From Cyanodermella asteris (Eukaryota; Ascomycota; Lecanoromycetes; Ostropales; Stictidaceae), in contig UYJD01000007.1 in NCBI GenBank assembly GCA_900618795.1, positions 1,359,182 through 1,423,181 of the forward strand: a stretch of DNA of 64,000 bases, read 5' to 3'. The translations under genes were made by a program, and so were the position numbers. The first letter of the stretch is position 1. Every line of letters begins with the position of its first letter. The notes under the pieces are model-generated. The model was not told the origin of the DNA. It saw nothing but the letters and a program-made list of their open reading frames with translations, and searched no databases. Shown in pieces: positions 1-10,841 of this stretch.

Positions 1-1423
1 AGCAACACCTTCAGACTTGACGCCGACCTTCACTGGTCGCCTACACAGTCAACCACCCCGTGCCCGCGTTACAACCAGCCCGTGCCCGCGTTACAACCAG
101 CCCGAGTGCGCTGCTGCGGACTTTGCAAACACATTCGCCGAAGTTGGACTGTCAACAGACATGGACACGCCGAGCAGCCCTCCGATTGAACTTGGAGGGG
201 GTCTCGGAAAGTCTCGTCTTGGTAAAGATTGGAATGAGATTGGCCTGAATAGCGGTCCTTTTGAGGACAGCCCAGAGCACCAGCGGTAGAGGATGACAAA
301 GGCGAGGAAGACGCGATGGCCTCGTAAGAAAGTCCAATCTCGCCAGCAAGGAGCCGTGGCGAGTGAGCTTAGCATTGGTAGCCTATCCACGAATGCTGCA
401 CAAAGCATGCGCCTTGGCCAAACTTGAGTTGGCATGAACAGACCAGCTGCGGAGTGGCGTAGACTGCGCACGGGGAGAGGATGGCCAGATGTTTCAGGAG
501 CAGCCCTATCCTAACCAGGCCAGCCAGCAAGAGTCCGGCATAGCCCCGTCGGAGAGATCTGGCTCGGTGGACATGGCGAGGAGGACCGCGAGCGTCGGTT
601 GGCCAGACAGTGGGCTGAGGGTAGTACAGTATGCGGTCGCTGAGGCGGTTGCGCGGCTGACAGTTGACCTCCTATTATATGCTCCGCGCCAACCACTGCA
701 GCCAGCCAGCTTTACAAAATGAGACACTCGCCCATTCCAAATTTGGAGCTCAAGCGGACCTCGGCGCCCAATGACGGTGTTTGGCTAGGACGAACGAATC
801 CATCAATGCGCTTGTATTTTGTTGCGCCTTGTGTAAACAGCTAAGACTCGAAATAGCAGAAGGCCCCCTGTACCGTTAAGTCATATCACGTGATGATCGT
901 CATGATTCTGCGTCTGAGAATGCCGACCGGGCATTCCTAGTACTCATTATCATCTGAGTGTACGTGGGTGACAGTGCAGAAGCTAATTCTGTACTAGCAT
1001 AGCCATGTGCCCCGATGCCAGTCTTAATTTCGGACCCAGCTAGGCGCACTGAGAAGCTGGGTCACGCACCGTATGGAGTATATCCACACCCTCCTTTTAG
1101 CTTCAGCGTCAGGTCGTGCTTAGTTTAGTTCCCTTACAATTGCACTTTCTCAAATCATGTAAGCTTTACGTGCCATGCCTGAGGTGGCATATGACGACAC
1201 GAACGAACGAACAAACACAATCATGAGAAGGCAACTTAACGTAGCAAAGAAATGCAGGCCCCGAAAATCGTAGACCGGTTGAACGTGTCCCATGTGCACC
1301 CCTAGCGCCTGCAACTGTTGTGCGTCCCTGTGTAACCCAATACCCGATACCCAATAAGACCAGAGCTTTCCTTGCTCAATCTATCATGCTCTTTCGGTCC
1401 CATTTCGTGTCAACACAGGCTCA
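1..1423. other. Intergenic, no gene recognised
   Basis: Short open frames on both strands overlap each other and none has a recognisable domain, ATG context or splice pattern. The only structure seen is a direct tandem duplication near the left edge, listed separately. The stretch from about 750 to 1400 is relatively AT-rich and probably holds the 3' flank of the aldolase gene. Confidence 0.5.
57..100. repeat. Tandem duplication, 22-bp unit x2
   Basis: The unit CCCGTGCCCGCGTTACAACC plus AG occurs twice back to back without mismatch. It is too short to be an element and probably arose by replication slippage. Confidence 0.85.
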
Positions 1424-2554
1424 TTATGCGCTTACAGTGTCCACAACCGGTCTTCTATTCCCAACCAAAGCCGCCTTCTTCGCCGGATCGACCCTCACTT
1501 CACTCTTCTCCATCCCCGAAGCCTGCTGGAGGGTCTGTGCAAAAGTATGTACCTTCTCAAACTGCTCGAACCCTTGCTGATGGACCTCGAACACATCGGT
1601 ATTGATCTTGAACGCCCTCCAGCCACGGCGCATCCGCTTGGCCATCTGCGCACCCAGTCGCGAGAAGCTGAGCACCGCCATGCCGTAGGGTCCGTGCTTG
1701 GCGGCCGCTTCGCTGATCTTGTCGAACGCAGCCAGGAACTCGGGCTCCTCGCCGTCGGTCTTTCCTGGTGGGCGGATGCCGAGTTCGAGGGAGAGGTCGT
1801 GGGCGCCGACCATGAGAGCATCAACTGGAGCGACAATTTAGCAAGTGTTTAACAAAGAACGTTGAATCAGTGTGTCGTGTGACTCACCTCCTTCGACGGC
1901 GCAGATCTCTTCGACGTTCTTCACGCCCTCGGGGTCCTCGATCTGGGCAATGACACAGACGTGATCGTCCCACACATCGTATACGTTCTTGCCCGGTATG
2001 CCCGTGTCGTTCTCTTTTCCGAATAGGGTGAAGGGCGGATACCCTCTCTTTCCGTTCGGTGGAAACCTGCACAGATCTGCGCAGTCCTTCGCCTGTTGAA
2101 CGTTCTGGATATGAGGGAAGCAGATGCCGGAGGCCCCAGCGTTCAGGCAGTGCGCAACCAGATCGGGCGCGCTTTGCGGAACGCGGACAATGACACCCAT
2201 GCGGCCTTCGGAGACGTGGTTCACCATCCGAATCATATTCGCGAGCGTGTTGTAGTCGCCAGCCGTGTGCTCGGCATCAAACCAGCAGAACTGATGAGGA
2301 AGGGTGGCGACCACGCGGGCCATCTCGAGGGAAGGAATCATGGCGCCGATGCCTAGGACTAATGAGCCCGAGTTCATCATAGCGCGAAGGTTGTTCGGCA
2401 TGAGTGGCCGGTAGGCTTTGAAGTCGGCATTGTTGAGCGGCTTGGTAATGTTTGTGAGCATATGAGGAGGGCGCCCTGTGATATCCGACATTGAATACGA
2501 AGACTTTTCTGTGACTATTGTGGAGGATGGCGGTGTGATGGCTGCGGGACTCAT
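1424..2554 (-). CDS. HpcH/HpaI-family aldolase
   Basis: Two exons (2554-1888 and 1824-1424) joined across a 63-bp intron with a GTGAGT donor and a CTCCAG end give about 355 residues. The protein matches the HpcH/HpaI class II pyruvate aldolase family, which cleaves or forms 2-keto-3-deoxy or 4-hydroxy-2-oxo acids using a divalent metal. Visible family signatures are FDAEH (residues 92-96), the RVP segment near 124, AQIEDPEGV near 202-211 carrying the metal-binding Glu, and VGAHDLS just after the splice site carrying the second acidic ligand. The first ATG in frame is at 2554; another at 2491 (MSDITG) could be the true start, since the first 20 residues are low complexity. It lies beside two FAD monooxygenases and a dehydrogenase, which suggests a role in breaking down an aromatic or sugar acid, but the substrate cannot be read from sequence. 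Confidence 0.9.
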
Positions 2555-5500
2555 TTGGGGCAAATGTAAAGTAAGGTTTGGTAACAAAGTAAGGAGAGTT
2601 CTGGAGGTCGATTATGTTCTTTCTTGCCTTGGTGAGAACAAAGATGGGAATGAACAAGATTGCGAACTCTCGACATCTAGGCCCTTTTTATACATGTCTG
2701 ATGAACAGTGATGAGCGGTCAAAATGCTGCTGTGGTAAACATAGCCAAGCTCGATAGGTAGCGTAAGGATATCGACATGGTTGGAAGTGCATGTTCTTGG
2801 CGTCGTGCTGCTAGAGGCGGTACCGAGCCGGAAAAGCGAAGCTTCACTGCCAAGATAAACAAGCTTCGGTGATCCGAGTCGGGCAGGGGCTGTAGCGCAC
2901 AAGGTGAAGAAGCTGTTGAGATTATTGTGGTGTGCGGAAGGATTCGAGATCTGCCAGTATCTTCGGGTGGCTGCAGCCAAGGGAATCGGCCTCGGGCAGC
3001 ACCCAGTCAAAAGTATGACAGTATCCACGCGTCGGCTTGCCCTCGCAAATTATGATCAACACTTCCAAATTCGGCACATTTTCATTCACTTTCCTAAATA
3101 TGGTGGCGTGATCCTGGTGAGAGCTTCAAGAGGTCCTTTTCAGCTATCGCAGCGCTCGATACAAGGCGATCTTGAGGCTGAGTCGACACACACGAACTGC
3201 ATGAATGGCTTGGCCGAGAAAGCCAAGAGGAGATGCTTCGTTAATATTCACTCTCAATGACTGATGCAGAAAAGTCTATGTTAGCAAGAGCCAACCAAAG
3301 GTCGTGCATCACCGTGTGGACTTCTGGTAGATCTTGGCGTTTCTTCCTTGTCTGTCTTATCTTGAGTTTGGGTCTGATGGTGATAGTGAGGTAGTAGGCG
3401 CAGACTGCAGGCAAATCTAAATATGGCGGTGTTGAGCCAAAGACGCCATGAAAGTTGGGGCGGGCCGAGGGCTATGACGCCCGAAAGTCTAATCGTGAGC
3501 GAGTTTCAGACAACCGGCCCATCATAATATGAGGTTCCAGTCCTGATTCACAGGACTGTCGAGCCTTCGTTAGCGCCCGAAAGCGACAGCCGCTGCTATC
3601 AGCTATCCCAGCACACGTGCTGGCGCTTAGCCGAAGGTTCAAAAGCTTGTCTTGTCCAGCGGCACTTTCAGCCATATCTTGCAGAGAGCCTCTGCTTCGC
3701 CAAGGACGCAGGAGTGCACTTACTCGTTCCCGACGCACGCAAGGACGTGCGATAAGGCTGGCTCAAGTTTGAAGAAGACGGGTCTGCTCCGTACTGCTTG
3801 CAAGCCCCTTGTTCTGTCCATGGCTATTTCGCAGGATCGACGCTCTCCGGCAACGTTCGCCAAGATGCTGACCATAAATCACCATACAGATGAGGTCATG
3901 TATGCTCCAGACGGGTGATACTTCCCACATGTGGATTGACTTTCCCTGTGCCAAGTTGAGGATATTCATACGATTTGCAGTGCTACACCGCTCTCGTCAC
4001 TGTCGCATGCATCTGACAGCCAGAGTAACGCATTGCGGGCTCGGCAGCAGTGGAGGTCCCACCTTCGTCAAAGTCAGCGGAGAGTCTCGTCGTCAGTGGT
4101 CGCATAGATTGTCCACTGCATATGTCGGGCGTCAACGAGTCCTTGTGAATATGCTGGTAAACTGCACTTCTGAGCTGCTGAATTTTCAGCCAAAGACACA
4201 TCTCCACAATCTCAGGTGAAATGTCAATACGTGGGTCAATATGCGTCGCCATCCGGCCAACAGGCGCACGTATTTCAGGCATACCGAGGCCGTTCGGAAA
4301 GGATCTGCTGCCTGTTTTTGTTGAAACCATGGATTGAAATACCCTACTAATACATGCTCGTCCCAGTAGATCGCTTGCATATGCATATTACGTGGGTGAT
4401 CGGGCGAATTTTCACCAACGATAGGCGGCTTTGTGGGCAGATCTATCTTGACGGGCTGCATGTCGTCGCTGGAAAAAAGGGCACACGGTCCCGAAGCATG
4501 TTGTCGACTTCTGAGATATGTAGCCCCATCCGTCCTGAAGTTCTACCTTCACACTGGTCTTCTGATTAGATACATCGGAACTTGTTGGCGAAGAACGCAG
4601 TGCGTCGCTTGTCTGGAGACGGGTGCGTCGGGTTCCCGGTACCAGTGATAGAGCCAGCGGAGGACGGCGATATGTTCCTCGAAGCTCGTGTGTCAAAATT
4701 GCGCAAGGCGTCATCTGTTGCTCACCTGTCACAGATCGTGATCGCCGAGGCGATCCCTGCGCGCGCGATGACAGACACAAAGTCACTACCGTCCCAGCAG
4801 CGCTGCATTCACCTCAGCGTTGGATTCGTCTTTCTTGTCAAGAACTTACGAGCCAAAGCCCTGCAGAACCGAATGTGTCATACGATACGCGATTGCAATG
4901 TTGCCTTGTCGCACAGTTTTAGGAAGTGGCGAGCTTGGATCTTGAGCGAGTGATTCAAATTAGACACTTTGAATCCGAAATCGAACTTCGGCCGCTCCGA
5001 AAGCTCGGGAATCCTCGGGATGAACAAGATGAGATAGAGTGGCCTCTCAGGCAAACCCTCATCGTGGTGGGTCGTGCCAAGGCTGCCGGCCCAATTTGGC
5101 CGTGCGAAGCGGTGAGAAAGCTTTCAAATGCAATAATATGAACCCAATGGTATCAGCAAAGCAGCGTGAACGGACTTGATTCGCATGGCAGGCTCGGAAC
5201 TTTTGCATTTGCGACAAGGAAAGGGCACTCTCAGCAGAATCGAAGACAGTGCAACATGCCACAAAGTCGATGCGGAGGTTGATCGCTGGATCCGCAGCAG
5301 GCACCCAATTCCGTCATCGATACGACTTTCTCATGTCGTGTTTAGTTAAGTAGTCGCGAGAAATCGATATTTGTCTGTCTGTCGGATTGTTGTCAATCTT
5401 ATCGTCAAAGATAAGTAAAGGAACGAAAGCTGAGTGTCTTGCCACATCTTATGTAATCGCCTTTTCTATTCCTTGTCTCCCTCTCACAAGCGTCCCACCC

Positions 5501-6419
5501 AAGCACCAACGACAAGAAAGGCTTGCAGGGACCAAATATCACCTGTTCACTCTTGACTTGTGAGTCGCATGTCTGTTTTCGATACATGTCCCCAGTAAAC
5601 TGGTGGCGTCTGCGCAAAGCCACTGCCCTCTCAGCACTCCACAAATCGCAGCCCGAGCTTTGCATCCAGAGTCCGAAACTCCACGCCGACTACGTCAGGA
5701 CTCGAGATGATACTGCCGGGTCGTAGCATCGTGGACCTCTCAGCCGCAGGCTTCAACGCTGAGGCGATCCATGTTGAGACAAAATCACTGAAGCTCCCTT
5801 CTACTCAGCGTGGTCGGGAACTAAAAACTTGACTTCAGCGTGCTCGTTCAAGTTCGTGTCTCATTGACAGTTGGGCTGCAGTGAAATATTTTAGTACGGC
5901 CCAAAATTGCACCGAATTCACCCTACTGCCTACATTATCCGTCTTGATGGATGACAATCATCTCAATGACTCCATACTCATGACGCTGTCGCGTGTCGAC
6001 CACAGCTTCAGATCTGAGATCGCATCGCGATCAGAGAGCTTGTGCAGGTCGTGCCGCAGTCGTATCCTTTGTCGTTCTCTAGTTCATTCGCTCGCAGCCA
6101 ATCGGAGAGCCGGCTCGGCCCCGCCTAACGGATGTTTGAAACTTCCGAACTCATTCACCAGAGAGATGTCTGAAACTCGATATGTTTTGCCGTTTCGCAG
6201 TCCTTTGAGGCTGGAATGCCTCCCCGTATAACAACCACGACTCCTGTGCCCAAAATCGAAGATGTTGTCAGTGTTCAACGGTTCTGTTTCATCACTACCT
6301 CCAGCAGGACTTCCTTAGTGCTTTCTTAAACCGACCAAATCATCGTGGACGAGTGCTGCCTTGATGCGCGCGAGTCTCCTGGCCCTTTATTCAGCGTTGA
6401 TCAGACTCAATTCCTCGAC
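2555..6419. other. Long intergenic stretch, possible gene remnant
   Basis: No intact gene is recognised in nearly 3.9 kb. On the minus strand between about 3983 and 5304 several overlapping frames have protein-like composition, with amphipathic segments such as SPEIVEMCLWLKIQQL (around 4210) and QMQKFRACHANQVRSRC (around 5190). I could not join them into one reading frame with credible splice sites. They may be a decayed fungal regulator-type gene or chance. The last few hundred bases are the upstream region of the monooxygenase at 6420. Confidence 0.4.
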
Positions 6420-7691
6420 ATGCCGCCCCTAAACGTCCTCGTTGTAGGCGCCTCCATCGCCGGCCCCTCGACGGCCTACTGGCTCGCGCGCGCCGGCTCC
6501 AACATTACAATAATAGAACGCTTCCCCGCCCTGCGCGACGGCGGCCAAAACATCGATATCCGCACCACGGGCGTGCAGATCATGCGCAAAATCCCTGGCA
6601 TGGAAGAGGCCGTGCGCAAGAACGCCGCTCCGCTCACCGGCCTCTCGTTCGAGCACGAAAACGGGAAATCGTTCGCCAAAATGATGCCAACGGGCGATGT
6701 GCAGGCCCAGGGTCTGGTCTTGGAGTACGAGATCTACCGGAGTGATCTGTCTAGGATTCTGTATGACTTAACGAGGAGTCATGAGAGGGTGAAGTATGTG
6801 TTTAATGAGCAAGTGGCGAGTATCACTCAGAAAGCAGACGGCGGCGTGGGCGGGAAGGTTAAGGTGGAGTTTCAGAATGGGAGGCTACCGACGGCTGAGT
6901 ATGATCTTGTGGTTGCGTGTGACGGGGCAACTTCGCGGACGAGAGCAATGGGCTTGGGAGGGGGCGTGCGAGATAACACGACGTCCTGTAATTGCTGGGC
7001 GAGCTACTGGTCGACCAAGAAGGATCTGATCAATGGAAGTAAACTCGGTCATGCGTATAGCACCGTCGGCGGCAGGTTCCTCAGCATTGGGCCCGACCAT
7101 CAACCCGGCGCCAACCGAATCGGTCTCATGGCGATATCGCCGCGCAAGCAGGAAGGCGCAATGACGGACTTTCGGGCAGCACAGAAACAGGGTGTTGACC
7201 ACCTGAAGCAGTTTGTGGCGAAAACATTCGGTGGCGTTGGTTGGAAATCGGATCAGATGCTGGAAAGCATGTGGGCGAGCGAGGACTTCTACTGTTCGGA
7301 GATGATACAGGTCAAACTTCCGACACTCGTATTGGGTTGCTTTGCACTTGTTGGTGATGCTGGCTATGCGCCGGGTCCTACAGGTTGTGGGACGACACTC
7401 GCCATGACAGGTGGATACGTGTTGGCAGGAGAGATATGTAAGCACAGGGGAAATTTGGCGGCCGGGTTGAAGGGATACGAGGAGCGTATGAGGCCTATTG
7501 TGGCTGACATGCAAAAGATTCCACCTGGCGTGCCGACGGTGATGGCACCGCAAACGGCATGGGGCATATGGATCCGAAACATGGTATTCAAATTTGGTAG
7601 CAAGATCGTTGCGGTCGTGGGGCCGTATTGGTCGAGCTCGAGGGCGAGCAGCGACAAGTATGGTTTGCCTAATTACGATTGGGTCGAATGA
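6420..7691 (+). CDS. FAD-dependent monooxygenase (group A type)
   Basis: A single uninterrupted frame of 423 residues. It has the three signatures of the PHBH-fold flavin monooxygenases: the N-terminal dinucleotide loop VGASIAG (9-15) followed by an acidic residue at the end of beta-2 (IIER, 31-34), the DG motif in VACDGATSRTR (166-175), and the GD motif in ALVGDAGYAPGPTGCGTT (309-326) that binds the flavin ribityl chain. These enzymes use NAD(P)H and O2 to hydroxylate aromatic or polyketide substrates. A start further upstream would need a non-ATG codon, so the ATG at 6420 directly before the Rossmann strand is chosen. Its nearest relative in the window is the broken copy 500 bp downstream on the same strand, so the pair probably arose by an old duplication or from an accessory cluster. 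Confidence 0.9.
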   Translation: MPPLNVLVVGASIAGPSTAYWLARAGSNITIIERFPALRDGGQNIDIRTTGVQIMRKIPGMEEAVRKNAAPLTGLSFEHENGKSFAKMMPTGDVQAQGLVLEYEIYRSDLSRILYDLTRSHERVKYVFNEQVASITQKADGGVGGKVKVEFQNGRLPTAEYDLVVACDGATSRTRAMGLGGGVRDNTTSCNCWASYWSTKKDLINGSKLGHAYSTVGGRFLSIGPDHQPGANRIGLMAISPRKQEGAMTDFRAAQKQGVDHLKQFVAKTFGGVGWKSDQMLESMWASEDFYCSEMIQVKLPTLVLGCFALVGDAGYAPGPTGCGTTLAMTGGYVLAGEICKHRGNLAAGLKGYEERMRPIVADMQKIPPGVPTVMAPQTAWGIWIRNMVFKFGSKIVAVVGPYWSSSRASSDKYGLPNYDWVE

Positions 7692-8192
7692 AACGATACG
7701 GTCTACTTCATACGCTATTGATTATGCAGACAATTCTCCTGGAAGAAACACAATCCGCGTCTGCCCCAGGCATTGCGGTCACAACCGAGGACTTTCATGC
7801 CCTTTCTAACGTGGTTTGGGTCATTGAGCTGCTGAAGGGGAGCAGTCGCTGTGTTGATTCGCGCAATGAGTGGCAGAATTCCGCTTCCTTACTAGCTCAG
7901 GTTCATCTCCTCGTCATCTCCATGATGCCGACGGCGGAGAACGAAACGCGGAGAACAGAATCCTGCACGCAGCCCCTCAATAAGGTTGTCCGTATCTCAC
8001 GATCCCAACTCCACCCTCGGCTCGCTTTGCATCAGCGTTCAGCTTACGCAAGTGCAAGCCGAGACAGGCCGAAGTATTGGTACCGCCTGCAGCGAAAGAA
8101 GGCAACGTGGTGCCCCCAGGCCGAATCTGTGGCGAAGTTTTTGTCGAAAACAAGAACAGCTGGAAGGAGAGTATTTCGTAAGTCTCCTCGCT
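7692..8192. other. Spacer between two monooxygenase genes
   Basis: This stretch of 500 bp should contain the promoter and, if any, the missing first exon of the next gene. An open frame runs upstream from 8193 but contains no ATG. A possible splice acceptor (CGTAAG just before 8182) was noted, but no matching first exon could be fixed. Confidence 0.4.
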
Positions 8193-9415
8193 GTACGTTA
8201 TCTTCTAATTTGCGGCGGTGGCATCGCCGGGCCTTCGCTCGCCCATTGGTTCGCCGAAGCCAACCACAACGTGACAATAATTGAGAGACACCCAGTTCTT
8301 AGGGCTGGCGGAGCCCAAATTGATCTTCGAGCTCAAGGCATCACGTTGGTTGAGCGCATGGGTGTCATGGATGCTGTCCGCGAAGCCTTACTTGACGAGG
8401 AGGGCTTTGTTGAGGTGGACACGCATGGGAAGCAGAGAGCTGTTGTACTAGCCAACAAGTCCGGGAAAAGAGCTCAGTCATTTACATCCAAGTTCGAGAT
8501 GCTGCGCGGCGACCTGGTCAGAGTATTGTATGAGCACACAAAGGACCGTGTCGAATACGAATTTGGAAAGTCCGTCGTCACATTTGAGGAATGTGAGAAG
8601 GGCGTGATCGCGGATTTCTCAGACGGAACGAGTGACCTCTTTGATATTCTGGTGGGAGCCGACGGTCAAGGTTCCAGGATACGAAAAGCCATATTGCCTG
8701 AAAATGAGGACCCGATTCGACATCTTGGCCTCTTCACGGCCGACTGGATCGTGCTGCGAAACGAAACTGACTCCAACTTGGCGAGATCACACCACTCTGC
8801 AGGCGGCCGTTGGATCCTGTGCAGAACCAGCGATCCGATTAAGACGCAAGTGAGCTTCCTAGCGCGAGATGCATCTGAGGAGGCCAGAAGCATGCCTCGA
8901 GCTTCCAGTGAGGCGCAAAGGAAATTCTGGCTGTCAAAGTTACGTGGGGCCGGCTGGCAGACTGAGCGGGTTCTGCGCGAGCTTGACAACACCGAGTACT
9001 TCTATTGCCAGGAGATCCGTCAAGTCAAAACGAAGACCTGGTCCAAATGTCGAGTCATACTTCTCGGCGACGCCGTACATATACCGTCGCCTCTGACCGC
9101 CATAGCTACCACCGGCGCATTTGTTGGCGCATTTCTACTCGCCGGAGAGATTATACGCCACGAGGACGATCTGCCACCGCGTTTGAAAACTGCGACAAGA
9201 TCCTACGGCCGTTTGTGGATGAATTCCAGAAGCTCAGCCCTTGGTTCATCACGCTTGGGTTCCCGAATTCACAACTTGGGGTTACGATCTTGGTGTTAAT
9301 CATGCAGGTCATTTGCTGGCCCAAGATTCCAACGATCGGAGCCGAGTTTGCATCAAAGGAGAAAGCCGGTTGGGTAATTCCAGACTTTACTGAGCTCGGC
9401 GACTGGTCAAAGTGA
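8193..9415 (+). pseudogene. FAD-dependent monooxygenase, frame-shifted
   Basis: Clearly a second PHBH-fold flavin monooxygenase. It has the dinucleotide loop CGGGIAGPS directly after 8205, the IIERHPVLRAGG segment, the DG motif in VGADGQGSRIR and the GD motif in ILLGDAVHIPSP. Two defects are visible. No ATG lies in frame before the first beta strand, so either a short first exon is hidden upstream or the start is lost. Near 9175 the frame changes by one base: the family pattern HEDDLPxAFENCDKILRPF needs one extra base after the codons for DDL, and the correct reading then continues to a stop at 9415. One missing base at this point would explain it. It could be real decay or a sequence error; with the absent start, decay is the more likely reading. 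It may derive from a gene like the one at 6420, but the two differ widely. Confidence 0.75.
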
Positions 9416-9493
9416 TGAGCCTCTGCTCATAGTTGAGCGAGCTTACGGGGAGAAACATCCTCGTCTTCGAATTCGCTTACATCTGCCGATCTC

Positions 9494-10303
9494 TCAAAGC
9501 CACTTGTTATCTCCCTCCACCCCCTCTGGATGCCTGGAATTCCACTCTCTGTCGATCACATACATACTCTTCTGCGCCGTCGGCACCACATCCACCGCAC
9601 TCCAGCTGACCCTCGCCGGTGTCCTCAGCACGGCCGCAATCGTCTCCGCAATATCCTCGCTGACGAGCGGCACATATCCCTCGAAGAACTCATTATACGC
9701 GTCCTTGTCAAATCCGACCCTCTGCTGGTGGAAATGGGTTGCCACACAACCAGGCCGGACAACCAGCACCTTTACATCCGTGCCACTCAGCTCATTCCTC
9801 AACGAGTTCGAGAACCCCTCCAATCCCGCCTTGTTGGTATGATACACAGCCTCGCCCGGGAACGGCGGGGCGTTCAAGCCCGTCACCGATGAGACATTAA
9901 CTATACTCCCCTTGCCACCAGCGGGTATCATCGCCATCGACAGCACCGCATGCGTGATATTCAGCGTTCCCTTGATATTCGTATCGTTCATCTGATCGAT
10001 CATGTCCATTTCCATTTCCCAAAACTTGGACGGAGCGCCGATGGCGAGCCCAGCATTATTGATCAGCACGTCGATTCCGTTGCCAGGGAATGCTGCTAGC
10101 GCGGCTGAGACGGCGGATCTACATTCGGAATGGGACCGGAGGTCACCTGGGTGGATGTGAACTTGGGCGGAGGGGCTGGCGCTCTCAAGGGAGGACTTGA
10201 GGGCTGAGAGCTTGTCTTGGCTTCGTGCGAAGAGGAAGAGGGAGGGGCCGGTGATGAAGACGCGCAGGCTAGAGAGTGATTTTGAATCATCAGAGGCTGA
10301 CAT
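9494..10303 (-). CDS. Short-chain dehydrogenase lacking the Gly-rich loop
   Basis: A 269-residue protein of the classical SDR family (NAD(P)-dependent oxidoreductases). It has NNAG at 82-85, the catalytic Ser in NVSS near 138, and the catalytic YxxxK pair as Tyr154 and Lys158. The N-terminal beta-1 strand RVFITG (14-19) is followed at once by PSLFLFARS, which normally belongs to beta-2. The roughly 18-20 residues between them, holding the TGxxxGIG dinucleotide-binding turn and helix alpha-1, are absent without disturbing the frame. The reading frame is open from ATG to stop, and no splice arrangement that restores the loop is visible. The product probably cannot bind cofactor normally. It sits tail to tail with the broken monooxygenase, 78 bp apart. 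Confidence 0.8.
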   Translation of the reverse strand: MSASDDSKSLSSLRVFITGPSLFLFARSQDKLSALKSSLESASPSAQVHIHPGDLRSHSECRSAVSAALAAFPGNGIDVLINNAGLAIGAPSKFWEMEMDMIDQMNDTNIKGTLNITHAVLSMAMIPAGGKGSIVNVSSVTGLNAPPFPGEAVYHTNKAGLEGFSNSLRNELSGTDVKVLVVRPGCVATHFHQQRVGFDKDAYNEFFEGYVPLVSEDIAETIAAVLRTPARVSWSAVDVVPTAQKSMYVIDREWNSRHPEGVEGDNKWL

Positions 10304-10841
10304 TCTGATGAGGATAGAAAGAACCCGTTGCAGAAATGCGTTTCTGGTAGTTGATATGATCAGCTTTAGTCGCCGAGGGTATATTAAGAGCCTGTAAAAT
10401 AATAGCTGGAGATACTGATGAGACAGCCTTGTAAGCTTCTAGATTATTGCTGAAACAACAAATGTTGCGGACGAGTTATATGAACCTAGCCACTGTCGCG
10501 AAACTTCATAAAGATGGTCCGTGGCAAGATCATAAATCATGCGATACTTGATCTTGCTTTCTTGGTGTTTGTGGTTGGTTGCTGAAATCGCAGCCGCCCA
10601 CTGATGCTGGGTCGACGTTATCTTGAGTGCCCATATTGCGTGATTGCCTCCCATCAACGCGTGCGTGTATCATCCGGTCAAGCCTGCACAAAATAAAACT
10701 GACACCCCTGCTTAACTGTCGACTGATGATTATCAAGCTGTCTTATATATCTCCTTAGACCCGCCATGTCTCCTACCAAGTCTCCTGTCGTTGTTCCATT
10801 CGCATCATTTATCAATCTGTTGATTCTAGCGTCAAACTATC
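10304..10841. other. Divergent promoter region
   Basis: Lies between the divergently transcribed dehydrogenase (minus) and permease (plus), so it should hold both promoters. A TATA-like stretch is listed separately. Nothing else is recognised. Confidence 0.5.
10743..10750 (+). promoter_or_regulatory. TATA-like element
   Basis: TTATATAT lies about 95 bases upstream of the permease ATG at 10842, a spacing usual for fungal TATA boxes. Position and sequence are the only support. Confidence 0.3.
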
